DNA from: Caldisphaera sp.
GTDB taxonomy: Archaea > Thermoproteota > Thermoprotei_A > Sulfolobales > Acidilobaceae
Direction: 5' to 3'
NCBI RefSeq assembly: GCF_023256325.1
Contig: NZ_JAGDXI010000044.1
Location: 1 to 64,000, forward strand
DNA: 64,000 nt
Shown: positions 10,249 to 21,361 of the stretch, piece after piece
Position numbering within the stretch: position 1 is the first letter of the stretch
Layout: every line of letters begins with the position of its first letter
Position numbers and translations under genes: made by a program
The notes under the pieces: model-generated
The model's database searches: none
What the model was told of the DNA's origin: nothing
The model's input: only the letters and a program-made list of their open reading frames with translations

Positions 10249-10588
10249 TAGCTATTTGCTACTAATTTATAAAACTTAAATTGTAATAAATTTTTACATT
10301 AACATTTATTATACTATATTGAGTGAAAATTTAATCAAAACTTAAAATTATAACTTTACACTTTACTCAAATTTTAAATTCAAATATTTCTATTATAATT
10401 TATTATAAAGAAGAAAAATAAGTAAAAATTAAGAATTAGTAAAAAATAATATAGTCTTAATGCTATTAATAAATAAGTGAATATATGAGTAAAAATATTA
10501 AAGAAATTTTCTCCAATGTAAAGACTAAAACGATTAATAAATTTTTTAATTTCTTATTTTAAAGTAATATTGACTTTGTATTTTAATT

Positions 10589-11131
10589 TTATTTATTGTT
10601 AAAAAATTTTGGGAGCCTAACTCCGGTTTGCCCTTTATAATTACCCTCATAGGGCTTTTCTGAAGGTGTTTCCATTTTAACTAATATTAAATGCAAAAAC
10701 CTATCACCAGCATAAAGCTTTACCGGAAATTCACTACCTATAACCTCGATGGTTAATTGACCTTCAAATCCTGCATCTGTAACAGTGCTAGGTATATATA
10801 TTCCCGTTCTTGCCCATGTACTTCTTAAGTTGACTAAACCAGCAAGATAAGAAGGTAACTTAATATATTCAAGAGTGTGAAGCAAATAATGTCTATGAGA
10901 TTCTACTACAAAGCTATCCGATGAATTGCACTCGTAAAATTCGTTAGCATTTCCAGGTTTATTCGGATCTAGAATAGTATTTGTTTTTTTAAATGCGCAA
11001 TATTCTCTTCCAAGCTTTAAATCTACTCCATTTTCCCTTATTGTATCATCACTCAAAGGATCTATCACTAATTCTCCTGATTTTAAAAGAATCTTAATGT
11101 CTCTATCGCTCAATATCATATTTTCTCCCAA
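10589..11131 (-). CDS. dcd: dCTP deaminase
   Basis: NLRSTWARTGIYIPSTVTDAGFEGQLTIE signature. Confidence 0.92.
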   Translation of the reverse strand: MGENMILSDRDIKILLKSGELVIDPLSDDTIRENGVDLKLGREYCAFKKTNTILDPNKPGNANEFYECNSSDSFVVESHRHYLLHTLEYIKLPSYLAGLVNLRSTWARTGIYIPSTVTDAGFEGQLTIEVIGSEFPVKLYAGDRFLHLILVKMETPSEKPYEGNYKGQTGVRLPKFFNNK

Positions 11132-11198
11132 ACCAATAATAATTAGCTTATTATTTATATTTTTTAGATCTTAAGGTTAAACTTTAATTTATATCAAA

Positions 11199-12803
11199 TC
11201 AAATTGCAGCTTTTATTAAACCAACATATAATGGATTCGGATTTAGTGGTCTACTTGTGAATTCTGGATGTGGTTGTGTTCCTACAAAAAACTTATGATC
11301 TTTTTTAGATAATTCTATAAATTCGACTAATCCTTGATCGCTCCAACCACTCACTTTAATTCCTGCATCAATTAACTTATCTAAGAACTTTAAATTAACC
11401 TCATATCTATGTCTATGTCTTTCATAAACAATTTCTTTTCTATATAAATCGTATACCGTGGTATTTTTAACAACATTTATTTTTGACGCCCCAAGTCTCA
11501 TCGTGCCTCCCATATAATCTATATTCTTTTGGTTTGGTAACAAATCAATAACTGGATAGGGAGTATTTGGATTTATTTCTGTAGAATTTGCATCCTTTAG
11601 TCCTAATACATTCCTAGAAAACTCAACTACTGAAAGTTGCATTCCAAAGCAAACTCCTAACATAGGTATGTTATTTTCTCTTAAATATTTAATTGCCTTT
11701 ATTTTGCCTTCAGTTCCTCTAGCTCCAAATCCTGGTAAAACAACTGCTCCTTTAACATCTTGTAAAACATCTTCAACTTTTATTTGCCCATTTTCAATAT
11801 CGGTCGCTTCAACCCAAATTAATTTTGGCATAACACTTGTAAAAACTCCTGCACTTTTTAATGCCTCTGTTATACTTATATAGCTATCTTTTAATTTAGT
11901 ATATTTTCCGATCATAGCTATAGGGACTTGCTTATCTATTGATTTTAGCTTATTAACAAATTCTTCCCATGATGCTAAATCTGCTTCTCTCTCCTCTATA
12001 TTAAATCTTTTTGTTAAGAATTTACCATATCCTTGGCTTTCTAAAATAAGAGGGACTTCATATGGTGTAAAAGTGTCATGATCGCTAAAAACCGATTCTT
12101 TCGGAAGATTTGAAAATAATGCAATCTTATATCTAGATTCTTCTTCTAGAGGTCTTGAACTTCTTACAATAACTGCATTAGGTTGTATTCCAATCCTTCT
12201 TAACTCCTGCACGCTGTGTTGAACAGGTTTAGTCTTTTGCTCCCCTGTTGCAGATAATATTGGAGAAATAGCTACATGAATAAATGTTACATTATCCGGC
12301 CCTAAATCAACCCACATTTGTCTTGCTGCTTCTAAAAATGGAAGACCTTCTATATCTCCAACCGTACCGCCAATTTCTATAACCATTACATCTACTCCTG
12401 TTTCTTTTGACAAAGTGATTATTCTATTTTTTATTTCATCAGTAATATGAGGTATTATTTGAACTGTTTTTCCTAAATATTCTCCTCTTCTTTCTTTAGT
12501 TATAACATTAAAATAAACTTGACCTGTTGTTATGTTATGTTTTTTAGTTAAATTTATACCTAAGAATCTTTCATAATGCCCTAAATCTAAGTCTGTTTCT
12601 CCTCCATCTTCTGTAACATAAACTTCACCATGAGCATATGGATTCATTGTACCAGCGTCGACATTTAAATACGGATCTACTTTAATAATGCCAACGCTAT
12701 ACCCTCTCGATTTGAGCAATAATCCAGTACTCGCTGAAACTATTCCTTTTCCTATACCTGACATCACTCCTCCTGTGACGAATGCAAACTTTGTACCCAT
12801 CAT
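11199..12803 (-). CDS. pyrG: CTP synthase
   Basis: [58 protein letters not shown], glutaminase GVCFGMQL. Confidence 0.98.
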   Translation of the reverse strand: MMGTKFAFVTGGVMSGIGKGIVSASTGLLLKSRGYSVGIIKVDPYLNVDAGTMNPYAHGEVYVTEDGGETDLDLGHYERFLGINLTKKHNITTGQVYFNVITKERRGEYLGKTVQIIPHITDEIKNRIITLSKETGVDVMVIEIGGTVGDIEGLPFLEAARQMWVDLGPDNVTFIHVAISPILSATGEQKTKPVQHSVQELRRIGIQPNAVIVRSSRPLEEESRYKIALFSNLPKESVFSDHDTFTPYEVPLILESQGYGKFLTKRFNIEEREADLASWEEFVNKLKSIDKQVPIAMIGKYTKLKDSYISITEALKSAGVFTSVMPKLIWVEATDIENGQIKVEDVLQDVKGAVVLPGFGARGTEGKIKAIKYLRENNIPMLGVCFGMQLSVVEFSRNVLGLKDANSTEINPNTPYPVIDLLPNQKNIDYMGGTMRLGASKINVVKNTTVYDLYRKEIVYERHRHRYEVNLKFLDKLIDAGIKVSGWSDQGLVEFIELSKKDHKFFVGTQPHPEFTSRPLNPNPLYVGLIKAAI

Positions 12804-12874
12804 TAATGCCTTTTAATAATTTAGTGTCTAACCCTTTTAATGTTTTAATCTCACTAAACTTGTGGGAGATCAGT

Positions 12875-13339
12875 TTGAGCATAATGATCTATTCATTAAT
12901 CTTTATAATACTTATTGAATTAGTGGTAATACTTTATCTTTATATATCTAATTGGAGAAAATCAGTTAAGCTTGATAGCATTAGAAGTAGCATACAAGAA
13001 TTAGCCAATGAAAAGGCTAAAGTTATAGCAATGGAATCGATAGAAAAAGCAAGAAAGGAAGCTATACAGCAAAGCAGAGCTGTTATTTCTGGGAAGGTCT
13101 ATGAACAATTTGCGCCATATATGCCTAATTTTAAACACAATCCAAAAGAAGCAAGATTTATTGGATCACCCATAGATTATGTGGTATTTGACGGATTAGA
13201 GAATAATGAAGTGAAGTCTATATATTTTGTTGAAATAAAAAGTGGAAAATCTAACTTAACTAATAAAGAAGAATCTATAAAAAAAGCTATTGAAAGAAAG
13301 GCCGTTTATTTTGAAACAATATATATTAATAATGATTAA
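12875..13339 (+). CDS. Predicted membrane-anchored endonuclease distantly related to archaeal Holliday junction resolvase (COG4741-like)
   Basis: TTG start at 12875 in the ORF 12782-13339; N-terminal TM, coiled coil, then GSPIDYVVFDG...YFVEIKSGKS nuclease motif. Confidence 0.72.
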   Translation: MSIMIYSLIFIILIELVVILYLYISNWRKSVKLDSIRSSIQELANEKAKVIAMESIEKARKEAIQQSRAVISGKVYEQFAPYMPNFKHNPKEARFIGSPIDYVVFDGLENNEVKSIYFVEIKSGKSNLTNKEESIKKAIERKAVYFETIYINND

Positions 13340-13430
13340 TTTTAAGCATTTCGCAATTTTAAAATTTTTTGAATGGGTATGTTAGCAAAACTTTTATATA
13401 AAAGGATAGGAAAAGATAGATGATGCAAAA

Positions 13431-14168
13431 ATGGAGATCTATGATATGCACTGTCACTTAAACGAATTTCAGGAAAATGAATTAGAAGAAATATTCAAAA
13501 GTAACATAAAAGTAGTCGCTGTATCTGAAGACATAAAAAGTTTAAATAAAATAATCGAGCTAAGCTATAGTTATCCTAAAAATGTGATACCATGCGGAGG
13601 TTTCCACCCATGGATGATCAAAGAAGGCAAAACGGAAGAAGTAAAAATAATTCTAAAAATAATTGAAAAGAATGGACTTAAATGTATTGGAGAAGTTGGA
13701 ATAGATAAAAGATTTCTTAGCGAAGATACCTATAAAATGCAAGAAGAAATTTTTCTTTTATTCGTAAACCTAGCAAAAGAATTAAATGCGATGATTAACA
13801 TACATTCCCCGAACGCATGGAATGAAGTTCTAAATATTCTGAAAAATAAAGAAGTAAAGAAAGCCATGTTCCATTGGTATACTGGCCCTTTAACTTTAAT
13901 TGATCAAATAATTAGAGAAGATTATGTGATATCATTAAACGCAGCGCTAATGATACAAAAAAAGCATCAAAAAATTATAGAAAATACCCCGCTCAGTAGC
14001 GCAGTATTAGAAAGCGATGGACCATACAATTATCATGGAGTAAGACTTTCTCCTCTGATGCTTTATAAATTCATTGACTTTATATCAGGCATTAAAAAAG
14101 TAGAAAAGAATACCATAATTTCAACAACTTCTAAAAATGCTATGAAATTGCTAAGTTTGTCTTTCTAA
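13431..14168 (+). CDS. TatD-like metal-dependent hydrolase
   Basis: YDMHCHLNEF, CIGEVGID, LESDGPYN motifs. Confidence 0.82.
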   Translation: MEIYDMHCHLNEFQENELEEIFKSNIKVVAVSEDIKSLNKIIELSYSYPKNVIPCGGFHPWMIKEGKTEEVKIILKIIEKNGLKCIGEVGIDKRFLSEDTYKMQEEIFLLFVNLAKELNAMINIHSPNAWNEVLNILKNKEVKKAMFHWYTGPLTLIDQIIREDYVISLNAALMIQKKHQKIIENTPLSSAVLESDGPYNYHGVRLSPLMLYKFIDFISGIKKVEKNTIISTTSKNAMKLLSLSF

Positions 14169-14178
14169 CTAAAATGAT

Positions 14179-14898
14179 TTAAGAATTTAAAATTGTTGAT
14201 TTTGCGTTATCACATAAATATGCATTTTTAAGAAGTAAAGAATACTCAAAATCGCTTATCTTTTTCTTATAAGATTCGATACAAATTCCTTTTCTAAAAA
14301 GCGGAGCATTTATTACAAAAGTTTCTGCTTCCCCTCCTTCAAATGCTGCATGGAATCCATATTTTTTCGAAAATTCTATAATTCTATCTATTATTTCTTT
14401 ATTTATTTCTATTCCTAAATATTCTATTGGTATGCCATATGTAGTTATCTGAGTTATAATAAAATGTATATTATAATCGAGTAAGTCATACATATATTTT
14501 TCAGGATTTGTACCCCACTGAGGATCAAAAAGATCTATACTTAGTTTCTCTGCTAATATCTTAAATCTATTTAATTGGTATTGGCTTGCTATACCTCCTA
14601 TAACTAATGTATTAAAATCGTTTTCTTTTTTTATTCTTGATAATTCATAATAAAGTTCTTCAACCTCCTTTTCCTTTTCACCACTTAAACTTAATATATG
14701 ATGTACTTTTCTTAATCCCATTGACTCAGTTTGAAGAGAAGTAAGTTCGACCATAGGAAAATGAAACATATAACTATCTTTTCTAATAGGTTTTATGCTA
14801 ACTATACATGATATTTCGTAACCGAACTCTACTGCTTTGTGCAAAGCATAAGTACTGTCTTTACCTCCTGATAGTAAAGAACAAACTTTCTTAGACAT
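14179..14898 (-). CDS. Diphthine--ammonia ligase (Dph6-like ATP-pyrophosphatase)
   Basis: CSLLSGGKDSTYALHKA PP-loop and AAFEGGEAETFV motif. Confidence 0.88.
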   Translation of the reverse strand: MSKKVCSLLSGGKDSTYALHKAVEFGYEISCIVSIKPIRKDSYMFHFPMVELTSLQTESMGLRKVHHILSLSGEKEKEVEELYYELSRIKKENDFNTLVIGGIASQYQLNRFKILAEKLSIDLFDPQWGTNPEKYMYDLLDYNIHFIITQITTYGIPIEYLGIEINKEIIDRIIEFSKKYGFHAAFEGGEAETFVINAPLFRKGICIESYKKKISDFEYSLLLKNAYLCDNAKSTILNS

Positions 14899-14928
14899 GA
14901 ATTTTATCCTCTTGTTTTATTTGTCGCT

Positions 14929-16239
14929 TTATGGATATATTCTCTCTCTAAATCTTGGGAAGGGTATGGAATCTCTTATATGATCTAGTCCAGCTATCCA
15001 TGTTACCAATCTATCTACACCAAGCCCATAACCGCTATGAGGTACTGTGCCATATTTTCTTAAATCTAAATACCATTGATAATCGCTTGGGTTATAACCT
15101 TCTTCAACTATTCTTTTATATAGTTTTTCATAACTATCTTCTCTTTGGCTACCTCCTACTACTTCTCCATATCCTTCTGGGGCTTCTAAATCAAAGCCCA
15201 ATACAACATCTGGTCTGCTATCATCTATCTTCATATAGAAACTTTTCAGATGCTTTGGAAACATAGTTAGGAAAAATGGCGTATCGAAGTATTCTGTTAG
15301 TACTTTCTCTTCATCGGCCCCTATATCATCTCCCCACTTTATGTTAATTCCTTTATTTTTTAATTTCAATATCGCCTCGTCATACGTAATTTCTGGGAAA
15401 TTTGTTTTTAATGAGTTTTCGAGTATATTTGTGTCTCTTTTAACTATCTCTAAATCCTCCAGCCTATCTTCTAAAACCTTCTTAATGGCACTCTTAATTA
15501 ATCCTTCTACATGATTCATCATATCTTTCATACCCATCCATGCAGCTTCTCCTTCTAAATGATAGTATTCATAAAGATGTCTCCTAGTCCTACTTTTTTC
15601 TGCCCTAAAACTTGGAGTTATTGCCCAAACTTTTTCTAAGCTGAATATCATGACCTCTAAATAAAATTGTGCACTTTGGCTTAAATATGCTTTTTTGTTA
15701 AAGAAATTGACCTCAAACAGAGTAGCTCCACCTTCAACAGCACTTTGCGTTAATATTGGAGGATTAACTTCCCACCAGTTGTTTTTCTTAAAGTATTCCC
15801 TTAATCCTTCCAAAACTGATTGTCTTATTTTCATTATCGATGTTAATTTTCTAGATCTCAACCATAAGTGTCTTATATCTAATAAGTAGTCTATGCTTTC
15901 TCCTCCCTTTATTGGAAAGTCATCCGAAAGCCCTATTATTGATAAATTTTCTATTTGCAATTCTTTACCGCCTGGAGCTCTTTCATCATTTTTAACTATA
16001 CCTTCTATAACAACTGAAGATTCTATGGTAGATTTTTCTGCTAAAGAAACTAAGTCTTGTGGAGCATTTTTCCTAGGTAAAACTGTTTGAATTATACCTT
16101 CAGAATCTCTTACAACTATAAATATATTATCTGCTAGATCTCTTTTTCTGTAAATCCATCCTCTGACCTTGGTTTTCTCTCCTTCATTTAACTTTAATAT
16201 TTGCTTTGTACTATTAAATCCTTCATTTTGCTCGCCCAT
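14929..16239 (-). CDS. asnS: Asparaginyl-tRNA synthetase (class IIb)
   Basis: OB fold plus class II motifs (SFRAEKSRTRRHLYEYYHLEGE, GYGLGVDRLVTWIAGLDHIRDSIPFPR). Confidence 0.85.
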   Translation of the reverse strand: MGEQNEGFNSTKQILKLNEGEKTKVRGWIYRKRDLADNIFIVVRDSEGIIQTVLPRKNAPQDLVSLAEKSTIESSVVIEGIVKNDERAPGGKELQIENLSIIGLSDDFPIKGGESIDYLLDIRHLWLRSRKLTSIMKIRQSVLEGLREYFKKNNWWEVNPPILTQSAVEGGATLFEVNFFNKKAYLSQSAQFYLEVMIFSLEKVWAITPSFRAEKSRTRRHLYEYYHLEGEAAWMGMKDMMNHVEGLIKSAIKKVLEDRLEDLEIVKRDTNILENSLKTNFPEITYDEAILKLKNKGINIKWGDDIGADEEKVLTEYFDTPFFLTMFPKHLKSFYMKIDDSRPDVVLGFDLEAPEGYGEVVGGSQREDSYEKLYKRIVEEGYNPSDYQWYLDLRKYGTVPHSGYGLGVDRLVTWIAGLDHIRDSIPFPRFRERIYP

Positions 16240-16403
16240 AATTTATTCCCCATAATTTATAAAAAACTATAGGTTTAAATTTTATAGGTATTTAAATTAA
16301 AGAAATTTAAATTTTGAAAAAAGCTTAGAGATAAAAATTATAAAGGGTAATTTGCATTGGAAAATGGGACCTGAGCCGGGTGTGGTCGCCGAGACCTATA
16401 TTA

Positions 16404-16477
16404 GGGCCCGTAGTCTAGGTGGTTAGGACGCCGCCCTTACACGGCGGAGGTCGCCGGTTCGAGCCCGGCCGGGCCCA
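16404..16477 (+). tRNA. tRNA-Val (anticodon TAC)
   Basis: Full cloverleaf by eye: acceptor GGGCCCG/CGGGCCC, anticodon stem CCGCC/GGCGG with loop CTTACAC, T-arm GCCGG-TTCGAGC-CCGGC; no intron, no encoded CCA. Confidence 0.95.
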
Positions 16478-16482
16478 TCTAC

Positions 16483-17571
16483 TTGATTTATAAATTAAAA
16501 GCAATGCCGCAAAAAGGTGAAATATTGGACAGAAATTCAATACTGATAACAATAAGCTGGCTTATTTGGGGCGCAGGATTCTACGTTTATTATCCATTTT
16601 ATTCTATATTGGTAGCCAAATATATTGGAGAAAATAATTTAGGCCAGTTTTTTACTTATTTAGAAATAATTAGTTTGCCTTTCCCAATATTAGGTGCGCT
16701 TCTTTTCAGAAAAATTGGAGAAAAAAATACCATTATTTTAGGTATGTTTTTATCCGGCTTAGGAATATTTATCATACCATATGCAAAAAGCTATTTTGAT
16801 TTGTTGTTTGCATCGATAATATCTTACTTGTTTTATATATCATTGCCTAACTATTATTCTTTAATGAAAAATAAAGAATCTGGAACACTTACTAAAATAT
16901 GGGCTATATCTGTTTTGCCTGCTGTAATATTCCCTATTCTAGGAGGATCATCTGCACAAGTGATTAGCTTAAAGATTCCATTTATTTTGGGAGGATTATT
17001 AACATGCGCATCGGGATTTGTTATTTTTCCTATTAACGATAAAGTTGAAAGAGGATCATTTAGAATATCTATTAAAAAAGATCCGACCCCTTTTTTATCT
17101 ATAATCCCTATAGCATTGGTTACACCGTTTCTAATGCCAGAATTAGTAAGAGTCTATCATATGAATTATTTTTTGATAGGCCTAATAGATTCGTTATTAG
17201 AAACACTAGGCATGATTTCAGGTTTCTTTCTACCTAGGGTTAACAAATTAGGACTTCCAATATCTCTTCTAATTTTTTCATTAATTTCATTTTTTTATTT
17301 CTATTGGCCCTTTTCCTTAGTATTCGGAATGAGAGAAGCAATTATACCATTAAGCTTAGATTATTGGAGCAGCCCTAAATCCCCGGAAGGAATATCATTA
17401 ATAAATACTATGCAATTGCTTGGATGGGTTGTAGGATATGGTATTAGTTGGATTTTAAAAGCACCAAAAAATAGTATTGTATTTTCTTCAATATTTTCAT
17501 TTACGTTAGGATTATATTTAATTTTTATAATATTATTAGAAAAGAAGAATGGCAATAGAATTATGAACTAA
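16483..17571 (+). CDS. MFS-type transporter
   Basis: About 10-12 hydrophobic segments in MFS-like arrangement. Confidence 0.65.
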   Translation: MIYKLKAMPQKGEILDRNSILITISWLIWGAGFYVYYPFYSILVAKYIGENNLGQFFTYLEIISLPFPILGALLFRKIGEKNTIILGMFLSGLGIFIIPYAKSYFDLLFASIISYLFYISLPNYYSLMKNKESGTLTKIWAISVLPAVIFPILGGSSAQVISLKIPFILGGLLTCASGFVIFPINDKVERGSFRISIKKDPTPFLSIIPIALVTPFLMPELVRVYHMNYFLIGLIDSLLETLGMISGFFLPRVNKLGLPISLLIFSLISFFYFYWPFSLVFGMREAIIPLSLDYWSSPKSPEGISLINTMQLLGWVVGYGISWILKAPKNSIVFSSIFSFTLGLYLIFIILLEKKNGNRIMN

Positions 17572-18331
17572 CTGGCGCTATATACATAACAAATTCTTCT
17601 GGACCTGATATACTAAACTCTATCTTTAGAGGGTAATCTGTAGTAAATTCTAGATTCACACTTTCTGCTATAGTTGTTATTGGTTCAATTGTAGATCTCA
17701 ATGAACTCAAGCTATAAGATGACGTTGATTCCTCATCAATAGAGACTTCTTGAAGTGGTGAATCTTTTTTCATAATCCATTGATAATATTTTTCTTCTCC
17801 ACTAACTTCAGCTGTTATCTGATTATCTTTTCCGGTTATTTTAATAACATCACCAACTAACTTTGCATCTTTTACAAGAGTATCTATGTCATTTGCTGAT
17901 ACTATAAAACGAACTGTTGGATTCATCTTAATTTCTTTTACTTCATTTTCTTCAGATTCCCCACTCGACACATCAAATGATCTCTCTACACCTGTTTTTT
18001 CATCAACCAAAGTTACTCTCATATAACTATCTCCAGTTGAATATTGGAGAATTATCTTATCATTTCTTGTGGATCTTCTAAGCACCTTGCTCAATTCACT
18101 CATGTTAACAGTTAGAGTAATATCAGAATCTACAGAAAGTTCTTCAAAGGCAGTTGATGAAACTTTAAAAATTCCTAAAATTGTTTTGTCTGGGCTGAAA
18201 AGCCAAGACGTCAGCCCATCGCTGCTAAAATGAAATAATCCTTCATCGTTAATCCTAGCTAAAGCTTGTACAATTTTTTTAAATTTGCTACCGGAAGTAT
18301 AAACTGCTTTAATTGAGACCAAACTTAGCAC
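17561..18331 (-). CDS. pcn: DNA polymerase sliding clamp (PCNA)
   Basis: PCNA fold sequence with C-terminal LKIEFSISGPEEFVMYIAPVSS. Confidence 0.93.
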   Translation of the reverse strand: MLSLVSIKAVYTSGSKFKKIVQALARINDEGLFHFSSDGLTSWLFSPDKTILGIFKVSSTAFEELSVDSDITLTVNMSELSKVLRRSTRNDKIILQYSTGDSYMRVTLVDEKTGVERSFDVSSGESEENEVKEIKMNPTVRFIVSANDIDTLVKDAKLVGDVIKITGKDNQITAEVSGEEKYYQWIMKKDSPLQEVSIDEESTSSYSLSSLRSTIEPITTIAESVNLEFTTDYPLKIEFSISGPEEFVMYIAPVSS

Positions 18332-18411
18332 CTAATTTATATAGTTCTATTAAACTAAATATAAATTATTCTATTAATACATGGACTTATGAAAAGGATA
18401 TCTATATGATT

Positions 18412-19569
18412 TTATTCAATCCAATCCTGAGTCTGAATTTTTTCAGGAATATATTGAAATGCTAAAAACTTTAATCCTTTGCTTGCCATAGCTTCTATTT
18501 CTAGTTTTGCTTTTTTATCCATAAACATATCTATTTCTCTTTTCCAAAGCTTTGAATGGAACCATGAATACTTCATTAACTCTTTAGCCCTTTTTATGTC
18601 AACATCTTTAGCCTTTATTATAAAATTCCTTCTTTCTTCGTCGTTCAAATATGCCTTTTTTGTCCCATAACCAAATATGTCGCTCATTGATACTCCCAAA
18701 AATTTTGCTTTCGGTGTAGCTAATCTTTCACTTTCATAACTTAACTGTATACTACCTACCTTAAACACGCTATAAATATACCACCCATAAGGATCTGAAT
18801 CAGTTAATATATATACAGGTAATTTTAGCTCATCGTGAAGCCTTCTAACAAACCTTCTAGTGGCTCTATCAGGCTGACCTGCACCTGTAACTAAGAGAGC
18901 CTTATACTTTTGCCAGAAACCTGCCCTATGAAGTTGTTGAAATACTGCATCTTTCTCTACAACTAAAACTAATTCAGCATCATAATCTAAAAACTCTATT
19001 AAATCTGGTGTTGATTCTATAGCATAAGCCCCATGACCTAATTTAGATAAATCTATAATATCATTACCGCTCCTTATTCTCATATTTCCTACAACTTTTC
19101 CTTTTTCTTTACTTAATATTAGCATATCTTCCCTCAATAATCCTGTCATAACCTCTACGTCTCTTATAGATGCATCGCTTTCTGATTGTTCTTCCCATGT
19201 ATTTTCTTCTTTGATCTTTCCATTCAAATCCTTAAACAATATTGTGTGCTTGCCTCTATAGTATAGATCTCTTATTGTTGGGTATTCGTTTTCAACCAAT
19301 GCTTGATAAATAATTGAAGCCATTAATAACGTTTGCATAAATTTCTTTGTTTCATTCATATTTAAGAAGTTCCTCTCTATTTTCCTTATACCAAGCTTCA
19401 AAATGCCTTTACTAGGGTCAAAAACGGTGTTAGCTAAAGTTCTCATTGGTATTTCTAATTTAGGTGGACTACCTTTTTCTATACTTTCAGATAATTCACT
19501 GAATTTCTTGTGAAATATTTCAGCTACTTTTTTTCTAGCTGCTATATCAATTTTGTCTATATGAGACAT
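18412..19569 (-). CDS. top6A: DNA topoisomerase VI subunit A
   Basis: TIRDLYYRGKHT (catalytic Tyr), VVEKDAVFQQL, LTDSDPYGWYIYSVFK Toprim motif. Confidence 0.97.
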   Translation of the reverse strand: MSHIDKIDIAARKKVAEIFHKKFSELSESIEKGSPPKLEIPMRTLANTVFDPSKGILKLGIRKIERNFLNMNETKKFMQTLLMASIIYQALVENEYPTIRDLYYRGKHTILFKDLNGKIKEENTWEEQSESDASIRDVEVMTGLLREDMLILSKEKGKVVGNMRIRSGNDIIDLSKLGHGAYAIESTPDLIEFLDYDAELVLVVEKDAVFQQLHRAGFWQKYKALLVTGAGQPDRATRRFVRRLHDELKLPVYILTDSDPYGWYIYSVFKVGSIQLSYESERLATPKAKFLGVSMSDIFGYGTKKAYLNDEERRNFIIKAKDVDIKRAKELMKYSWFHSKLWKREIDMFMDKKAKLEIEAMASKGLKFLAFQYIPEKIQTQDWIE

Positions 19570-19582
19570 TCTTTTTTACACC

Positions 19583-21268
19583 TCATTGTTCTAATTTAAC
19601 ATTTGCTATAACAGATCTAACTATCTTTTCTGGATCTTCTTCTTTTCCATCAATTTTAGGCAATTCTATAGATTTTGACACTATTTTTACAAGTTTTTCA
19701 ATAATTTTCTCATTATTATTTTTCCCGTCAGTACCCCATTTATCCGGGGGAATTGATAATATGGATAAGCTTCTTGCAATTTCTGGAATATATTTTGATA
19801 TAGTTACTATTTTTTCTCTTAATGTACGTTCGCTGTTCTTTTTTGAAATATATAACCTTAAACTCCTTGCAATTTCTTGAACAGCATTTTTAATTTCACT
19901 TTCCAACTCTTGAACTTCACTAAGACTTTCTTTACCAACACCTTTATAAGGTACCTTTGTACTGGCAACGTGAACTAAAACAACTAATGGCATAGGCTCT
20001 TCAATATTATATAGCTTCCAGTTTATTGAGCTTACTACCTTATATGAAACATCTTCTCTCTCTTCATATAATAATGGAATTTTGTTAGCATATCTTAACA
20101 GCACGGGCTCCTCTGTAGGAATTATGTTACCTCCATAAGCAATTCCTGCCTCAACTATAAATGGGTGACCTTCATATGCCCTAGCCTGTCTTGTTATAGC
20201 CTTTACCCATTCAGCATTAAATAATCTCTTCAAACCTACTTCAATTAATTCTTCACCTATTGGACTTAGATAATCACTTCTTGGAGGTCTAAAGTTTTTG
20301 TACGTCCTTAATCCAGTAGCCACTACTTGCAAAAGTTTTGAGTTTCCTTTTTCAATAAGCATTTTAGGATTCATGTTTGGATCAATACCTATGCTTTCAA
20401 GAAACTTTCTTGCAGTTATTTCACCTATACTCTGAAATTCTTCTACCATAAATTCTAGCATTGTTTTTGTTTTTGTAAAAGAAACCATGGCTTTAAGTTG
20501 CTCTATATCAATGCCATGAGGGTGTGGCTTTGCTTCACTTGGAGGTTTTGGCATTTTTTTGGTAACCCTTGGAAAATAGTATATTTCATTTTCTGGGGTT
20601 TCAAAAATTATCTCAGCATAAGGAGCTATAAGTGCTGTTCTTTTTATGTATTCAATAATTTTTTGTTTTGCTCTTACCCAATCACCTTCTAATGTTAGAT
20701 AAACTTTTGTACCATGCCAATTACTTCTTTTAAGAAGTTGACCTTCTTCAATTATAACTGGCTCATTTTTCTTAATGTCTATTAGTAATTTTTTATAATA
20801 AATATTATCACTTGAATCTGTAGAAGATACAATAAAAACGGGTTGACCTGTTGTCATCTGAGAATACAATATTGCTGCTTTAACACCGAGGCCGTACATA
20901 CCCCTTGTTTGTCTAATTACATACTTACTACTATACAAAACTTTACCAAAAGCATTTGCTATCTCATTTGGAGGCACTCCAATACCATTATCTTCAACTG
21001 CGACCTCGTATTTAGCAGGCTTATCATCTGTAGCTGCCTCTACTTCTTTTATTGATATCTTAACCTCAGGCAATACATTATGACTGTCCGTTGCATCTAA
21101 AGAATTTTCTACAAGTTCTCTAACAGTTTGATATATAGCTCTTGTTGGATTTGAAAAGCCCGCTAATTCTTTATTTTTGGCAAAAAACTCAGCTATACTC
21201 ATCTCTCTATATTTTTCTTGTGCTTTAATTCTTTCTTCCGATTCGGCCTCGGCGCTCATTTTTTCCAC
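19583..21268 (-). CDS. top6B: DNA topoisomerase VI subunit B
   Basis: GHKL ATPase: [36 protein letters not shown]. Confidence 0.97.
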   Translation of the reverse strand: MEKMSAEAESEERIKAQEKYREMSIAEFFAKNKELAGFSNPTRAIYQTVRELVENSLDATDSHNVLPEVKISIKEVEAATDDKPAKYEVAVEDNGIGVPPNEIANAFGKVLYSSKYVIRQTRGMYGLGVKAAILYSQMTTGQPVFIVSSTDSSDNIYYKKLLIDIKKNEPVIIEEGQLLKRSNWHGTKVYLTLEGDWVRAKQKIIEYIKRTALIAPYAEIIFETPENEIYYFPRVTKKMPKPPSEAKPHPHGIDIEQLKAMVSFTKTKTMLEFMVEEFQSIGEITARKFLESIGIDPNMNPKMLIEKGNSKLLQVVATGLRTYKNFRPPRSDYLSPIGEELIEVGLKRLFNAEWVKAITRQARAYEGHPFIVEAGIAYGGNIIPTEEPVLLRYANKIPLLYEEREDVSYKVVSSINWKLYNIEEPMPLVVLVHVASTKVPYKGVGKESLSEVQELESEIKNAVQEIARSLRLYISKKNSERTLREKIVTISKYIPEIARSLSILSIPPDKWGTDGKNNNEKIIEKLVKIVSKSIELPKIDGKEEDPEKIVRSVIANVKLEQ

Positions 21269-21361
21269 CTCTTAAATTCTTTTAACTTACCGGACTTAAT
21301 ACCAGTATAAGGTATATGACTAAGGTTTTAATAATTTAATAAAAAATTTATATTATAATTT

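Noticed and set aside
12697-12882. 61-aa minus ORF at the start of pyrG
   Set aside because: Out-of-frame with CTP synthase and overlaps its conserved N-terminus; not a frameshift remnant.
13400-13435. ATGATG just upstream of the TatD-like gene, considered as a C box
   Set aside because: No D box at suitable spacing and no terminal stem; the TATA box TTTTATATAAAAGG just upstream is adequately explained by the gene itself.
14955-16090. Plus-strand ORFs opposite asnS
   Set aside because: Antisense shadow ORFs of a confident tRNA synthetase gene.
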